Of a DNA stretch of 64,000 nucleotides, positions 49,501-62,393 are shown one piece after another. The stretch is from Loxodes magnus. Taxonomy: Eukaryota; Ciliophora; Karyorelictea; Loxodida; Loxodidae. The translations under genes and the position numbers were made by a program. The notes beneath the pieces were generated by a model, which worked only from the letters and a program-made list of their open reading frames with translations, was not told the origin of the DNA and made no database searches. Where the stretch lies: assembly GCA_946699065.1 (NCBI GenBank), contig CAMPDV010000905.1:104409-168408 (forward strand), given 5' to 3'. The number at the start of each line of letters is the position of its first letter. Position 1 is the first letter of the stretch.

Positions 49501-52377
49501 TAATACATGTATTCACAAAGGAACAGGAAAAACGTATTGTAATGATTATATCATTATAAACAACCATTTGAACGTTAATTAGTTTGCAAATTTCACTGCT
49601 CATAATAATAGTTTATTTTCTGATCATATTCCAATCACTGTCGACTTTATCGATAATTCTATAGTATATTGGGAAAAGATAACTCAGAGAAAATATAAAA
49701 TAAATAGATTATAAGAAGCAATAGATAGGCAAAAATATTAAGAATCTTTCCCACAAACTTATCTAGAATTCTTTTAAATAGATTAAGATAATCTTGAAGA
49801 TTAATATGAATGCATCAAAAGTAATATTTAAGACAATGCTGATCAAACATTAGGTTCGTTTATTCCAGACTCAAATTATAACAAACTTCCTCGAACTCTC
49901 ACAAAGAAATATATAGAGGCAAAAAGAGCTAACTCAGAATATAAGAAGCTCACGTAAAATTTGGAAGAATAAACTAGCAAGTAACTAATCTTCATGAGGA
50001 AGCAAAACGACTTTGGAAAGACTTCAAGTATAATCTATGAAAATTTAAAAAAAATAAAGCAAAAAAGAAATTTCTACTTCTTAATGGAGATTCTAAGGAA
50101 ATTTTTTCACAAACTAAGAAAATTCTAAATCCTTTGAAGAGAAATACTATGAACTTTAATTAAGAAATCAAAAATAAATTCATTGAATCATGGGAAAATT
50201 GTGTTTTAAACAAGCATTCTAATCTAACTCAAGAATAGATAAATCTTAGTAATTAAAAAATAGATAAAATATATGATAATATTTAAGAAATTAAAGATTA
50301 TCCACTCTCGTATTTGTAAGGATTTGATCTTTTTACCATACAAGAAATATAAGAAATTATAAAAGAAATTCCGAATGGAAAAGCAGCTGGTCCGGATGGA
50401 ATAAAAGGCGAACTTCTGAAATATGGTGGATAATATTTATTAATAATTCTTCATTCTTTTCTGAATAATATGCTAAGACTTGGAAGAATCCCTTAGGAAT
50501 TAAATATATTGGTGATAATTCCAATATTTAAAAAAGGAAATAAAGATGATTGAAAAAACTGACTACCTATTTCTCTTATTAATACTATTCTAAAACTATA
50601 TGATAAAGCTTTAACAAAAAGACTATACAATCTTATTTATTAGAGAAATTTGATTCACCCTTCATAAATGGGATTTATGAAAAATCAGATAAACAACTTA
50701 ATAAATTTGAATAATATAGCAAATAATTGATAACTATCGGAAATGTGCTAAAGGTAAGACTAAATTGATAGCAACACTGATAGACGTTGAAAAAATGTTT
50801 GACTCAATAAAAAGAAGACTTTTATTAGATCAATTAAAGAGAGTTAAACTACCACTTGGACTAATAAAAGCCTTAGAGTTGTTTTACAAAAACTAAATTC
50901 TTCATTTATCATAGATGGAAAGAGTACCAGAACTTTATAATTCAACAATGGAGTTATGTAAGGAAGTTCTCATTGACCAGTTTTAACATTATTGTATTAT
51001 GACATAGTAATTAGACATTTGGAAAGTAAAAATACCTAATTGGGATTCAAATGCCAGGTTTGGAGTATTATCTTCGCACGTGGACGATGAGCAGATTATT
51101 TGATTCTTCTTTCCAAAACTGCAAAGTAGATGCAGGAGTTAATAAATGAAACAAGTAAGCATTTTTACATAAACTCAATTAAAGATAAAATTTATCAAAT
51201 CTGAATGCATCTAAATTTTAAAGAAACATTATAAATAATAAATCTTAAATTTATGATTAGATAATTAACCAATTGCTTAAAAAGAACAAGTAGCATATTT
51301 AGGAGTTATTCTACATTAGAAGAAGAACTTAAATCCCCATTGTAAAGAAGTTGCATTCAAATATATAGCTGCAATGTAGAAAGCTGTTTTTTAACTGATG
51401 AGATATAAGAATGTAACTCATTGACATTTTAAAACTTTATGTAGACTTTTTACATTACCTAAAGCAGAATATGGAGGAGACTTAGTACCATGAAGTATTC
51501 AAAAAGGAGTAACTGGAGTTCTGAACAGAATAGAATCAAGCATGAGATTAATTTCAAGAAAAGCCTTTTAAGTAGCAACTTCAACATTTAACGAATCATG
51601 TTATATAGACCTGAATTAATTACCCTTTAAGCACATTATGGCTATAAAATTCTTCAGATTCTACCATAAAATTAAATAAGAAAATACTGATTTTCCAAGA
51701 TTAACAATAGGCTCTCTTTTCATTAATATATGGAAAAAAGGATTTCAATACTACGATTAAGTGTAGCAATTATCAGACCTTTATAATATCGATCTGCAGA
51801 ATTAATAGAATAATACCAATCTTAAAACTTTTACTAAACATGTAAGAGAAAAAATACACAATATTTCTACAAAGTAGCTACTAAAAAATTTATGAGAATG
51901 AAAACAGCTAAAGTATATACTGAATAATTTGGTAATCTTTAACAATTTCCATAAATTACTTATACTAAATTAAACAAATAGTATAGACGAGAAATTATCA
52001 GTATATATAAACTTAGAACCTAAACTTATAATTTCCGTAAGGATCTTTAAGATCGTCATTACCCCATTGATAATCCCTTTTGTATGTGTGGAGAGTATGA
52101 AACTTTCGAGTATATCTTTAAATGTGTGTACTATTCTAATATAATGAATTGATTATCGGAAAAGATCGGAAATTATGACTTAAGGCGCCTTATACTATAC
52201 GATCAAGAATATCTAAACTCATTTTCAAGGTCTAAATTGGAGTATTTAGACTTATAGATCAAAATATTTCATAAGAAGCTAATGACAAGGAGACTTGAGA
52301 TTCTAGAAATGGAGAAAGCAAAAAAGGAAGAAGCTAAAGATGAATAGAAAGAAGAACTAATTAAAGAAAAATGATGA
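46508..52377 (+). pseudogene. LINE polyprotein, copy 2 (extra lesions)
   Basis: Same domain order as copy 1, with ATG at 46508, the endonuclease from 48986 and the tandem TGA at 52372-52377. It shares both frameshifts of copy 1, so those predate the duplication. It has additional lesions of its own: an extra base near 50685 and a missing base near 50890 that bracket a shifted RT stretch, a missing base near 51860, and a catalytic box that reads WADY instead of WADD (near 51090). The enzyme from this copy would be dead. The N-terminal region is almost unchanged from copy 1. Confidence 0.85.
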
Positions 52378-52418
52378 GATGTAAACAATATTAAAAAACA
52401 ATTTAAAAACATTTACTA

Positions 52419-52460
52419 ACGTCTATAATTGAAAGAAGCAATTCTTGCAATTAAAGACGT
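52419..52460 (+). other. LINE 3' hairpin with GCAA tetraloop, copy 2
   Basis: Identical to the hairpin at 22394-22435. Confidence 0.7.
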
Positions 52461-52627
52461 AAAAAAACTCTTTTAGTTTAAATTTAAAATTAAAATTAAA
52501 CCTGACCAAAAACACAAGAGTAAACATATTTAAATTAATTTTAATAACTTTTACCTGAAAAAATTTAAATTGATCTCGAAATTCAAAAATATTTTACATT
52601 AAAAAAAAATTGAATTTATTCCTTTTT

Positions 52628-52760
52628 AAAAATCTTTGGTAGTATAAATCGCTGAGCAAAAAAAAAATTTTTTTATTTTTCATGAAATTTAAGCTCTAAA
52701 CCTGAAAGATAAATAAAAAATTTACCATCATAAAATTTTTTCCCAATCGGAAACGAAAAA
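52628..52760 (+). repeat. Conserved motif block beside WD40 cassette 4
   Basis: Counterpart of the block at 22603. Confidence 0.7.
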
Positions 52761-52785
52761 TGTTAAACATAAATTTTAATATTTT

Positions 52786-53869
52786 ATAATTATAATAAAA
52801 TAATATAAAATGGCTGGCTTCAAGAAGGGTTTTTTTACCACCTCCTCAGAACAGGAGAGAAAACCAGAAACAAATATTCTCACCACGTCTTCTTCAACTT
52901 AACGCTCTTCTTAATAAAAATAACCAGAACAACAAAATAAATTAGAAGAACTAATAAAAAATACTAAATCCTACAAATTAAAATAAAGCGGACTTCTTCC
53001 ATCAAAGGACAAGCAGGAACTGAGACAAAAATTCAGAACAGAAAAGTTGACACAGCTCTCGGCGCCTCCATTGAAAACTGAAAAAAGAGATCACTCAACT
53101 GAATCGATAAAAATAATAAAGAAGAAATAAAAAATAAACGAAGAAGGTAAAGTACGATAATTTAATATAGATCCTATTGCCTTTTATTTAGACAACATTG
53201 AAATAGAACAAATGAACTCTGAATAGATGAAACAGCTGATTCATCTAATTATTAGAAACATAAAAAAACTCGAAGAGGAATTAAACTCCCAGAAGGAAGA
53301 GATGTTTACAATAAGTTAGGATCTGATAAACCATGAAGATGATGACGAAGTCCATATGGTAGACCGAAGAGCTAAAGTCGGATCTATGAGTCAATTTAAA
53401 ATTTAGAGAATGATATTTGAGTAATGCAAGAGCAAGACGAGAAAAACTGAGTAAAATTAGATTCCAGATTTAAATTAATAGAAGAAAGCCTGTAGAAGCC
53501 TTCTTAAGGAATTCCAAAGGAAATAGAGAAACAAGAAAAGATATTTCCTAGAGCAAGGAAAAGATGTTACATTTGCAACAGCACTTGACATCTATGGCGA
53601 AAATGCCCACAATAGAAAAGAATAAGAATGAATATTTGGAGTAATATTAACTATTAGCAACTGAAATGGCGAGCGACGGAATTCTTCACATCGGGAAATG
53701 GGAAAATCTGGAAAAAAAACAAATTCTTAACTCAGACTATTAAAAAGAGAGAAGTCCAGGAAAAAGAGTACAAGGAACGAACATGCAGGAAAGGAGATTT
53801 TATATATTTAAAACTTCAATTAAGCCGGAAGGCGAACAGTTATTTTAATGATTTAATAATTATAATAAA
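52786..53869 (+). mobile_element. ORF1-only insertion C', duplicate of the one at 22761
   Basis: Same flanking repeats and position as at 22761-23844; carried along in the segmental duplication. Confidence 0.6.
52810..53855 (+). pseudogene. ORF1-like CCHC protein, copy C'
   Basis: Almost identical to the gene at 22785, including the frame change before the knuckle (near 53380) and CYICNSTWHLWRKC with the first Trp as TGA and the second as TGG. A shared lesion shows that the frameshift predates the duplication, or that the change of frame is real and bridged in some other way. Confidence 0.72.
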
Positions 53870-53950
53870 TAAATAATTAATAATAATTAATAATAATTAA
53901 TTATAATTAATAATAATTAATAATAATTAATAATAATTAATATTAAATAT
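53870..53950 (+). repeat. TAATAATTAA low-complexity tract, cassette 4
   Basis: Counterpart of 23845-23925, with one unit changed to ttataatt. Confidence 0.85.
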
Positions 53951-54437
53951 CAATCATAAAAAATAAATAATAAAAACAAAATTTAATTTAAAATAAAATA
54001 AACAATTAAATTTTTTAATTAATAATCAAGATTATAAACTAACTTTGCCCTTATAAATAATATTTTAACTACTCCACAAAAAAATTAAAATATATACTCA
54101 ACTTGAAATTTTTATAAAATCTAAAAATAAATCTATAAAATTTTATAGAATAAAATAAAACTTAAACTTATTATACGTCTTCATTTATCAAAAGATATAT
54201 TTTAAATAATTTTGAGCATTACCACTTTAAATCAACATACCTCATTAATTTCTATAACCTATATTACTCAACCTTTTTTTTAAACCAAGAATATTAAAGA
54301 ATATAACAAATTTTAAATAAGAATATAAGGCATACACTTCATATAACAAAAAACATAGTTATTAAACATTCATTTAAATGCATAGCCAATATGATATATT
54401 TAATCGTAAAATTTAATTAGGTCAAATAGCAAGTTAC

Positions 54438-55406
54438 TCAACTCGAAACTCTCCACTTTCTAATCGTACTGTCAAGTCCTCCAGATACCAACCATTTATT
54501 ATCAACGCTCAATACTATAGAATATATTTACGATCTATGTCCTTATAAAGTCTATATACACTCACCCTTATCAAAGCTCCAGATCTTGATTGTATTATCA
54601 ATTGAACCAGAAAAGATAACACTTGAATCAACACTTAACTGAATACTTGATACATAACTTGAGTGACCTTAAAGAGTACGAATACACTAACCAGAAGAGA
54701 AGTCCCATATCTTAATAGTATTGCCCCAAGAACCAGATATTATATACCTATTATCCTTAGACAGTATTACCGATAAAACAGAATCATAATAGCCAATAAT
54801 ATTTCGCACAAGCTGACCAGTCTAGAAATCCCAGATCTTTATAGTTGGATCATCAGATCCCGATATAATATATCTAGAGTCATAAGAGATTACTACCGAG
54901 TAAACTACATTAGTATGCCCAGACAAAGTTCTTTGGAGAACACCATTGTGGAAATTTCAGATCTTTATGGAGTAATCACCAGATCCTGATATAATATAGC
55001 TAGAGTCCGGGGAGATTGCTACCGAGTAAACTGAGGAAGTATGCCCCGTTATAGTTCTTATGAGAGAACCAGTCTATAAGTTTCAGATCTTTATCGTGTT
55101 ATCGAAAGATCCCGATACAATATAGCTTGAGTTTGGTGAGATTACTACCGAGTAAACAGCAGAAGTGTGTCCTGTTATAGTTCTTATGAGGGAACCTGTC
55201 AGGAAATTCCAAATCTTTATCGAATTTTCAGGAGTTCCTGAACCTGATACAATTCAATTCAGGTCACTTGATATAGATACCGAGCAAACAGAAGAAGTGT
55301 GACCAGTAATGACTTAGTCTAAAAAATATTAAAGAAATACCTTTACTTTGGTCATAACTGATCTTGTTTATTAACTTTTAGTAGCATAAGTTGGGCAGAA
55401 TTTCAT
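54438..55406 (-). CDS. Seven-bladed WD40 propeller protein, copy 4
   Basis: Virtually identical to copy 2 at 24413, from which it is separated by 30025 bases. 969 bases, same start and TGA stop, seven complete blades, no frameshift. Blade Trp codons mix TGG and TGA. Since the neighbouring LINE and ORF1 copies have gained lesions while this frame is intact, it may be under selection, but the duplication is recent enough that intactness alone is weak evidence. Confidence 0.86.
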
Positions 55407-56717
55407 ACTTAAAATGAAGTAGAGATATTTTCCCTAGGATGTGGTTTCTCGCTCTTAAGAGTTTTCTTAAAAAAATACTTTTAGTAAATTGCTTTTCTTT
55501 TTTCTCCATTTATTTTTTCTCCATTTTAATTTTTATAACTTACTTCAATAACTATTTAATTAAATTAAATCAATGAATTTTACTTACTTAATTTCAATAC
55601 AATTAAACTAATAAATTATTTATTAAGCATACTTATAAATATCTTATTTCTTAAACATTGATTTTTCTATTTTTGTCTTAAAACAAGACGAGATATTAAA
55701 CTAATAGTGTACATGCTTTTACAATTTTAATTATTTTATATCTTTTTACTTTTAAATAAAAGGATAAACTATTATATCAAAAGTTTATAACGAAGAATTA
55801 TATCCTATTATAATAACTTTAATATAAATTTATTAGTTACTACTTATTTGTGCTTTAAATCAAAGACTTTTAATAAGAAAACCTTATTTCGTTGTAGACT
55901 AATTTAAATGATAAATAAAATATTACCATTTTTTTAAAACTACTGTTATTAATTATTACTTTTCACTTATATTTAATCAAAAAAAATGATTACTTTAAGC
56001 TTTTTACTAATTAAAAAAATGAAATAAAGTAAGTTTCTTATTAATTAGTTTGAATAAATATTAAAAAATATCAAATTACTTAAAAAAAAGTATTTTTAGA
56101 ATTTATAAGATAGTGTCTTTTATTTATCCACTTTCTTACTACTATTTCATTAAAACTTTTTATTTATAAAGGTCTCTCTTATAATAATAAACTAATATAA
56201 TTTATTACTTATAATGTTGATTCTAAGTAAGTTATATAAGTGTAATAAATACATTTAGATAACTTTCTCTTTTTATAGCAAACTATTATTTATTATTTAT
56301 GTTATTTTTGCAATTATCATTTCTAATTAATAATACCTAAATTATTCTAGATTATTTAAAGATAAAAACTTAATTCTATTATTCTATACAAATCTATAAT
56401 ATATTGCTAACACTATTAATACTCTCTTTCTTAAAATAACTTGTTTGCTATTAAGAAAATTATAAGCTTTTTTAAGAAAGAAAGTATATTTTAAATATAT
56501 TCTATTATTATTTTCTGAATTAATTGAAAGATTAAACTTAACATAATATGCTTATTTGTAATAAGTATGAGATAATATAAGTATTATATTATCAAATATA
56601 AGCTATTTAGAACTAATCTAACAGATTATTATTTACTCTTAATACATTTTATTAGTCTACTATTATTCTATATCTTTCTGTTCCTAATCAGTTATACTTC
56701 ATGTTTTGCTTTATAGC
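55407..56717. other. AT-rich flank of WD40 cassette 4, no gene seen
   Basis: Counterpart of 25382-26692. Confidence 0.5.
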
Positions 56718-57035
56718 ACATCATAATTTGCAAATTCTGCAATATTGGAGTATAAGACGAAACTCATATCATAAGTGCATGCAAATAATATATGGAAAAA
56801 AGAGAAAGATGTAAATCTTAATTGTACAACATTTACCTAAATAACAGGTTAGACTTAATAGATCTACCAAACTTTGAACTAATACACATATATGAGGCAG
56901 TTACAAATTAGATTACTGAATACGTAATAAATAAGAAAGACTGAGGTAATAAATAGACTTGATAGTAAAAGATTACATTAAAGAAATATTAAAAAAAGGA
57001 AGAAAAGATACATTGAAATAATTTTATCATAATAA
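56718..57035 (+). pseudogene. C-terminal fragment of a second LINE family, duplicate
   Basis: Counterpart of 26693-27010; the finger CKFCNIGVQDETHIISACK starts at 56729. Confidence 0.6.
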
Positions 57036-59410
57036 AAAGTAATTGGCAAATATTTTTTGGGATTTAATGAACATACATTATTATATAATGAATTAACTAA
57101 ACAAAAAAAATAGAAACTAAGCAAGGGAGAGCAAGAGGAATTTTAGAGGAAAGTTGAATTTAATCTAAGATAAGTGTAAAAAAGATTAACGGATAGTGAA
57201 AATGAATTAAGAACTCAAATTTAGCTCTAAAGAATTTTTAAATTAATTAATTATAATATGCTTAGTTAAAAGCCAAGCATAAGCTAAAATTATTATCTTA
57301 TTTTAACCACTTATCTTTATTTAAATTGTATTAGATTGCATTATCTCATTTATATTACTCAGATACTCACATCAGTTACCATTATAAAATCAATCAACTA
57401 AACTAAAATTAAATTTCTAATTATTTTAATCAATCTATTTAAAACTAAAATTAAGTCTCTAACAACTAAAAACAGGCTTCCTTATATAATAACTATAAAC
57501 TAAACCTTTAAAAATTACTTATTACACTAAATTTACTATTTCTCTTAATATTAAGCCTTTAGCTTTAACTCACTTTACATTTCTTTAACTAAGACTAACA
57601 ATTTATTCTATTAATAAGCTATTTTACTATATAATTAAGGATCTCATTTTTAATCATACTAGGTGTTGCTGTTAAACAATAAAATTAAAGCTAGTTAAAC
57701 ATTATTCAAGATAAGGCTAACAGGGATAATATGATAAAAGCTAATTAAAATCTATAATCTAATAAAATAATAACTTTATTAAATCAACCAAAATAAATTA
57801 AACCTAGAAATTTTATAACTAAATAAATTATATTTAAGTTAAAGCTGGAATTTTATATTGCAATTTTGATGAAAATTACCTTCAAAAGCTGAAAAATTAT
57901 TGCCTAAAACAATTTTAGGAAAGATAAATAAAATAAAACAAAAGATAAAATGAGAGAAACAACAATAATAAAAAGATAAATTTAAGAAAAAAACTGAGAT
58001 GGTATAAAATTAAAAGAAGGCCTAAATATATAGATAAAGCTATTTTGTGTAATTTTTCAGCTAGATATCAGCGGTAAAAGAAAAAGAAATATAATGCATG
58101 CTGAATATAAACATAACTATGAAAAGAAAATTAGAAAAAAAATTGAATAACCATGAATTCAAGCAATGCTTATTTCTAATGAGTAGAATTAACATTCGAT
58201 ATATCACTGTAGAAATTCGAGCAAAACTTAAAAGAACAAGAATTATATCTCTAATTGCGATTTATAAAAATGTTATGATAATTTTGAGTACGTGCTTTGG
58301 CTTATTTAAGCCTTTAGAGTTTTTTCAAACCTAAAGTTTAATTTATTTTTTTGCCTTTATTTATTCTAGCAAAATCAATTGCATATTTTTTTATATTCTT
58401 AGTGTTTCTCAATTAAATTTATACATTTTCATAGCTCTTCTATTTCTTAACTTTATAATTTTTGCATTAAAAAATCCATCAACTGAGAAATATAATATCT
58501 AAGAATAAATCTTAGGATATTAATTAGAAGATCAATGAAGACTAATTTATATAAACAGGCTATTATCTTTTAGTACCTATAGGAATTAGCTTATTTTCTT
58601 AAATTTCCTTAATAATTAATCTTCCTCTGATTTATTATAAATTTTGCTTTCTTTATTAAAAACTTTCTTCAATTGATGAACTAATTAGTCTTATTATCTT
58701 ACTAATTAAGATTCTAATTAGCTTTATGCTTCTAATTTTTCTAAATTTACAAATGCTTACTCTTTTATTATTTATGCATCTTGCAATATAGATTATCTTT
58801 CATATTATTATATTTTTTTATATAGTTCCGTCTTTTATAAATTTTACTTCTCACCTAATCTCCAATGAGATATTTCTATAGGAATGCTTAGCTGTATAGG
58901 TAAATATTCAGGTTATTTTTTATAATTGTAGGTCTTCGGCTATCTATGTTCTGTTTACTTAAAAAAGCATAAATTACTTTATTAATTTTTAATAACTTAA
59001 GACTTAACTGTAATGAAGAGTTATTAATGAACTTTTTTTTGGCTCTATTTTAATAAATAAACACTTATATTTTATTAATTTTTAAATTAAATTAATAAAA
59101 AAAAGAAAAGCTAATCCTTAATTTATTGAAGCAAGTAAATAATTATCAACTTAATAAAACTTACTAAGCGATTTTATTAGCTGTAGAGACTAAATTTTAT
59201 TATAGATTAGTTATAGAATCAGCTAAACCTTCTATTTTTTGTGATACTATTCATAAACAAGTTGTGAACAGTTAGCTTGCAAGATTGAGGAAGAGACTTA
59301 AATCTTAATAGAATAATATAAAACATTAGAAGTAAGAAATGAAGACTAAGGTAAGAACACTTTAATACATTAATATGTATAATTATAACTTAATAATAAT
59401 AAAACTTAAA
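57036..59410. other. AT-rich DNA, no firm gene
   Basis: Counterpart of 27011-29385. The short standard-code frame at 58098-58334 is the duplicate of the uncalled one at 28073. Confidence 0.4.
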
Positions 59411-60900
59411 GGTGTGAATTTCAAGCTCCACTTAAAATTCTTAAATGGTATCATTCTGAGATATCAATTCTTAAAAATACTAGGACTAACTTAAAGAGAC
59501 AATTTTCAGCAGAAAAGAATATTCCAAATAAGATGTTTAAAAGAATTGAAGTTAATTGAAGAGATTAGTTGAAAGTTGTAATTTAAGATCAAGGATTTTA
59601 TAGAAGTCAATTCTCGATTGGCTGGAAAATCATGAACTCCAAAAAACAAAAATAACTAAAAGGGAATAGAAGTGGAAAAAGGAAGAGTTTAGGAACAAGT
59701 TAAAGACATGAAATAATGATTTAAGCCTTTAAGTGAACTTGATTCATCTAATAATTTTAACATTCATTAGATTATTTAGATTAAGAACATTAGTTTGCTT
59801 GGTTATCTTTTAATAATATTTAAATTTTAATCTTTTAGCTATAAAGCATTAGAGCAAAATCATAATATCATCTTATTTAAAAATAAGGAATGGATTAAAA
59901 TAATAATAATAAGACTCAATTTTAGATAAAGAGAATTAGTATAATTTTAAGAATAAGAAAAATAATAATAGTAGTAGAAGACTTCTTAGCTAATAGTATT
60001 TCTATTAATATATTAATTGAATATCTTTAATTTAATATAATCTTTATTAAATAAAAGAAACCTTCCTATTTCATTTAAATTAAACAAATAAAAGACTTAA
60101 CTGGGAGCAATAAATGTTTTAATACCTTCTAAACTTCACTAAAATCTTAACTCCATATAAACTGACTGAAAAATTATCCCAAAATAAGGATTTGAGACTT
60201 AGCAAATAAATAAGAATAACAATTATAATTTGCTAATAAGAAATTTTAAGTCATAAATCAAAAAGAAATTAATAGATATCAGAAATAAAATATTTAGACT
60301 TTAAGGCTTAATGAAGCTATTGGAAATTATTTCTATTTGAAAAAGAAAAGGGATTAATTAGGCAGAATAAGAGTAAAAAACTACAAAAAATACCTGCTAA
60401 AATAAAATTTAAGAAGTATGAAATAAACAAATAGGAAATATTATAATCAGTTTGAATTCTGAATTTGAGAATTCAGAAAAAATCTTCACAAAATAAAGAA
60501 ATGCCTCATTAATTCATTACAAAGTGGCAAAAATAACGAAGCAAGATAATTTTAGACCATAGAATGAGCTACAGCCTTCAGTTCAATAAATGGGAAGTGA
60601 AAAAATAGAATTTAGAGGAAGTTCTTTAATAATAGAATAAGAAAAAATTTAGGAAATAAGACTCAAATAAAAGCATCTAAAAATCAAAATCAACCCTAGA
60701 AAGCCAATTTTTATTTCTTCTAGTAAAATTTTGATAGCATGTACTAATAGAAAGGAACTTAGGAATTTTTAACAATGATTTCACAAAATTATTAAAGATA
60801 TCTTAAGCTAAATTAGGAGATTATAAAACTAGCCTTTGAATTTTGCAGAGAGATAGAGAATTAAAAATAAATGAAATAATATAAGTCTTTAAGTTAACTA
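59411..60900 (+). CDS. Putative hypothetical protein region, duplicate
   Basis: Counterpart of the two unrecognised coding-like stretches at 29386-30870. ATG of the second part is at 59890. Relative to copy I it has single-base differences in T- and A-runs near 59510, 59945, 60040, 60480 and 60525 that move the frame back and forth. Either both copies are decaying in different ways or some of these are consensus errors. No domain recognised. Confidence 0.33.
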
Positions 60901-61803
60901 TATTTAAATTATTATTCTTAGCATTCTTTAAAATATAAACTATATTAATAATAGATAAAGAAGCACTAACTAATATATAGATATTAATGCTTTTAATTAT
61001 AAGGAAATGTATATATCTAAAATAATAAAGTATTATAAACTAAATAAAGGAAATTAATAATACAAATTAAAGTTAAAAATAATAGCATTAGTAAGCTTAT
61101 ATAAGTAATTTAACTAAGGCTATATAACTAATATTAAGAAGCTTAGTATTTTAAAAGTAACTAATAAATTAATTATTCCTTTCTTAAGTTAATCTTAATC
61201 AATAGGTATCTTATACTATTACTATATTTATTAGCATTCTATTTATTTTTATTATTAAGCAATATTTCCACTTAAAGAATTAAATTAACTACATTAGCTG
61301 AAAATTATCTTAAAATATTAGAAAGATACAAAAAATTTGAAAAGAAAACAAGCAAGCTACTGAGCTTGATGCACAGCTAGAATAAATGAATAAAAGAAAT
61401 ATAGATCTAATCACTAATATAGCAAACTATGGTAAATTTATTTACCTCAAGTATTTAAATAGCGTCTTTATTTTGGATATAATATTTAATAATAGAATCT
61501 ACAGTTAAAACTTAATTATTTATAGCTCACATAACTAATAATTAAAATACAATTAAGTTAGACTTATAAGCTTAGAATAGCAAAAAGAAACTTAGAACAT
61601 TAAAACTAGAGAAAGTTAGTATTTATAAAGAGCTAAAGTTTTCTTTTATTTTAAGATTATTTTTGATATTAAATATAGTAGCTTAACTAAATCACTTTAA
61701 TTATTTTTTAACTTTAACTTTAACTCTTTAAAAGCTTTAGATGTAATCTAGCTTAATAACTTTTTTAATTTTAGTTAATCTTAAAATTTTAAAACCAAAT
61801 AAA

Positions 61804-62393
61804 ATGGAAAATATTCAGCCAAAACTAAAAAACACTTATCTATATCAAAAATAAAGACTAGCAAATATTTAGAAAATAAAGAAGAGATGAAAGATGAATC
61901 TTTCTATTTAAAATAATCAAATTGATAGAAGATTCTTATTCTATAGCACATTTGATTCTTTTGCTCTGAAAAAATACTAGGAGAGTTTTATCTGCGTAAA
62001 AACATCTATAGCTAAAAATAGAAAGAAGAAATCAAGACAAGTCTTTATCGTATCTACTTCTGATTAATCAAGAATAAAATTACCTTTTAATCCTAAAAAG
62101 AATATCTTAAAAGCACGACATTTACAGTATTCAGAGCGTGAAAAAAAATGGATTCTGAACTACCTTTCAATCAAAAATAAGTATGGAAAAAAGATGATAT
62201 GGTCCGAATATTCTAATTCGAGCAGAACTATTTTAATGACCTAAAGTATCTTTAAATAAATATTAGAAAAGAAGATTTTCTTTTTAACAAGTTCGATTTC
62301 AAATGTTCTTAATTCCTCACTAGTGATTCAGCTTAAAAAGATTATTTTAACATAAAAATTTTAATTTTGTTATATCGAATATCTCCCTAATGA
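61804..62393 (+). CDS. Putative basic protein with Myb/SANT-like Trp spacing, duplicate
   Basis: Counterpart of 31776-32366. Here the middle reads KNRKKKSRQVFIVSTSDQ, more basic and more natural than in copy I, before rejoining the shared SEREKKWILNYLS part. A missing T near 62365 moves the frame before the shared TGA at 62391-62393, so the C-terminus differs. Which copy is ancestral cannot be told from two sequences. Confidence 0.42.

Larger units (their letters stand above)
46508..52500 (+). mobile_element. Non-LTR retrotransposon (LINE), copy 2, part of the segmental duplication
   Basis: Counterpart of 16482-22475 at an offset of 30025-30026. It sits in the same flanking sequence, so it was copied with the segment rather than inserted independently. 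It includes the 3' hairpin. Confidence 0.88.
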